From Calditrichota bacterium (GTDB lineage Bacteria > Calditrichota > Calditrichia > Calditrichales > J004), in NCBI GenBank assembly GCA_013112635.1, contig JABFGF010000001.1:558001-622000 (forward strand): 64,000 bases of DNA, written 5' to 3'. Under the pieces are notes generated by a model. It saw only the letters and a list, made by a program, of their open reading frames with translations, searched no databases and was not told where the DNA came from. Each line of letters opens with the position of its first letter. The first letter of the stretch is position 1. Shown piece by piece: positions 62,941 to 64,000 of this stretch. The translations under genes and the position numbers were made by a program.

Positions 62941-64000
62941 ACAAGCTCTCCTAATATTCTGTCTTTCTCTATTCGTTTAAGTTTAACACGGCGGATTTGA
63001 TTATGCAGGTTCTCATTGCTTTCCACAACCACACGCAAATAATTTCCGGTAAATCCATTCCAACGCCCATGTTTTTCTTCCTCAAACAAGACATCCAAAT
63101 TTTTATTTATAAATTGTTGATAAAACATCTCTTTTTTTCTGCGGCCCATATCGGCCAATTCATTATAGCGTCTTTTCTTTTCCTTTGAATCTACTTTAGG
63201 TGTCATTTTAAATGAACTGGTTCCTTCACGGTCGGAATAAGTAAAAACATGAAAAAATGAAACAGGTAAATCTGCCAATAGTTTTTTAGAGTTTTTATAT
63301 TCCAATTCACCTTCTTTTGGATAACCGACCATAATATCTGTTCCTAAGCCAATATGTGGAATTTTTTCCACAGCATACTGTATAAATTCCTTAAAGAAAG
63401 TTGCATCATGTTTTCTGCGCATTGAGTCAAGGATTGTATCGTCTCCGCTTTGCAAAGGAATGTGCAAATATGGGCACAGTTTATTTGAATTGGCCATAAA
63501 ATCTACTAATTCCCTGCCAATTGTCGTAGGCTCGATGGAACTGATGCGAATTCTTTCCAACCCATTTAACTTTTCAAGAGCAACAAGAATATCCAAAAAA
63601 TTCTTTCCAGAATTGGAATATGTCCCAACATTTACACCGGTTATTACAATCTCTTTATGGCCCATTTCCACAAGTTTTTTAGCTTCATCCAAAACATCTG
63701 AAAATTTTCTGCTTCTTGCCGGGCCACGGGCTTTGGCAATAATGCAAAAGGAACATACAAAATTACATCCATCCTGAATTTTTAAATTTGCCCGTGTATT
63801 GTTGTCGTATAACCCAACTGATTCGATCGTAAATTCATTTCTTGAAATTTTTGGAGAATGAATCACACGCGCTTCAGATACTTTTTCCAGATTTTCAACA
63901 AAACCTGCTAATTGCATTTTATGTTCATTTCCCACAATCATATCAACGCCGTCTATAGCACGGATTGTATCAACGGCCATTTGGGCATAGCAGCCAACAA
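62937..64000 (-). CDS. mtaB: tRNA threonylcarbamoyladenosine methylthiotransferase MtaB, N-terminus beyond window
   Basis: The frame is open to the window edge and begins with VGCYAQMAVDTI, which carries a cysteine of the N-terminal cluster domain. The radical SAM motif is DGCNFVCSFCIIAKARGPARS, and a TRAM-like domain ends the protein. MtaB adds methylthio to t6A37, made by the TsaD pathway. About 354 residues are visible; roughly 80 more should lie outside. It overlaps miaB by 4 nt (TTGA), so the two methylthiotransferases are translated together. Confidence 0.94.
   Translation of the reverse strand, partial: VGCYAQMAVDTIRAIDGVDMIVGNEHKMQLAGFVENLEKVSEARVIHSPKISRNEFTIESVGLYDNNTRANLKIQDGCNFVCSFCIIAKARGPARSRKFSDVLDEAKKLVEMGHKEIVITGVNVGTYSNSGKNFLDILVALEKLNGLERIRISSIEPTTIGRELVDFMANSNKLCPYLHIPLQSGDDTILDSMRRKHDATFFKEFIQYAVEKIPHIGLGTDIMVGYPKEGELEYKNSKKLLADLPVSFFHVFTYSDREGTSSFKMTPKVDSKEKKRRYNELADMGRRKKEMFYQQFINKNLDVLFEEEKHGRWNGFTGNYLRVVVESNENLHNQIRRVKLKRIEKDRILGELV

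Overview
The window is about 64 kb of AT-rich (by eye mid-30s % G+C) bacterial chromosome with dense genes, most of them on the minus strand. It suggests a Gram-negative member of the FCB group, probably Calditrichota or a near relative. The clues are a secreted enzyme ending in the NPFNP-type C-terminal sorting domain common in Calditrichota, Ignavibacteria and related lineages, an outer-membrane porin, several lipoproteins, RNase Y, and frequent TTG starts. The lineage is inferred from gene style; no rRNA or tRNA gene was seen.

Layout. 1-12.9 kb (minus): a TamB/AsmA-like protein cut by the window edge, a membrane-bound heterodisulfide-reductase-like Fe-S oxidoreductase, then housekeeping genes (def, an IscA/ErpA-like carrier, rny, fmt, yajC, tgt) with a degenerate HD-GYP response regulator and a ROK regulator. 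13.0-15.9 kb (plus): a DUF4954 beta-helix protein followed by a LOG-family protein. 15.9-22.3 kb (minus): a signalling block with two cyclic-nucleotide-binding/DUF4388 proteins, a small membrane protein, a PAS/GAF histidine kinase with a pseudo-receiver, a Crp/Fnr regulator, a SPOR protein and a LapA-like protein. 22.4-26.3 kb: 2-oxoacid:ferredoxin oxidoreductase (korAB) running into an intact HD-GYP regulator. 26.5-30.9 kb: two paralogous secreted GH144-like glycosidases, one fused to an SGNH esterase. 31-48.6 kb: comM, a VapBC module, tag, a VWA membrane protein, tsaD, a YbbR protein, a SAM hydrolase, mutM, a porin, TPR and HEAT proteins, an aminotransferase-rhodanese-MauE cluster, trpEG and a CBS/CorC membrane protein. 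49.0-52.4 kb (plus): a glycyl radical enzyme closely resembling trans-4-hydroxy-L-proline dehydratase (HypD), with its radical-SAM activase. 52.4-57.5 kb (minus): a lipoprotein, ybeY, a PgpH-like HD phosphohydrolase and an acyl-CoA dehydrogenase. 57.8-61.6 kb (plus): a large hybrid sensor kinase. 61.6-64 kb (minus): miaB and an mtaB cut by the window edge.

How the genes fit together. The glycyl radical enzyme, ferredoxin-dependent KorAB and the Fe-S oxidoreductase point to an anaerobe or facultative anaerobe. The acyl-CoA dehydrogenase and the Fe-S oxidoreductase could be parts of one electron path to menaquinone. Signalling content is high, and several modules have lost catalytic or phosphorylation residues (one HD-GYP and two receivers), so part of the network probably works by binding rather than catalysis.

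The best candidates for something undescribed are the cNMP/DUF4388 signalling block at 15.9-22.3 kb, the HypD-like enzyme pair with a perfect hairpin between its genes, and the paired GH144-like enzymes. None is proven new by sequence reading alone.
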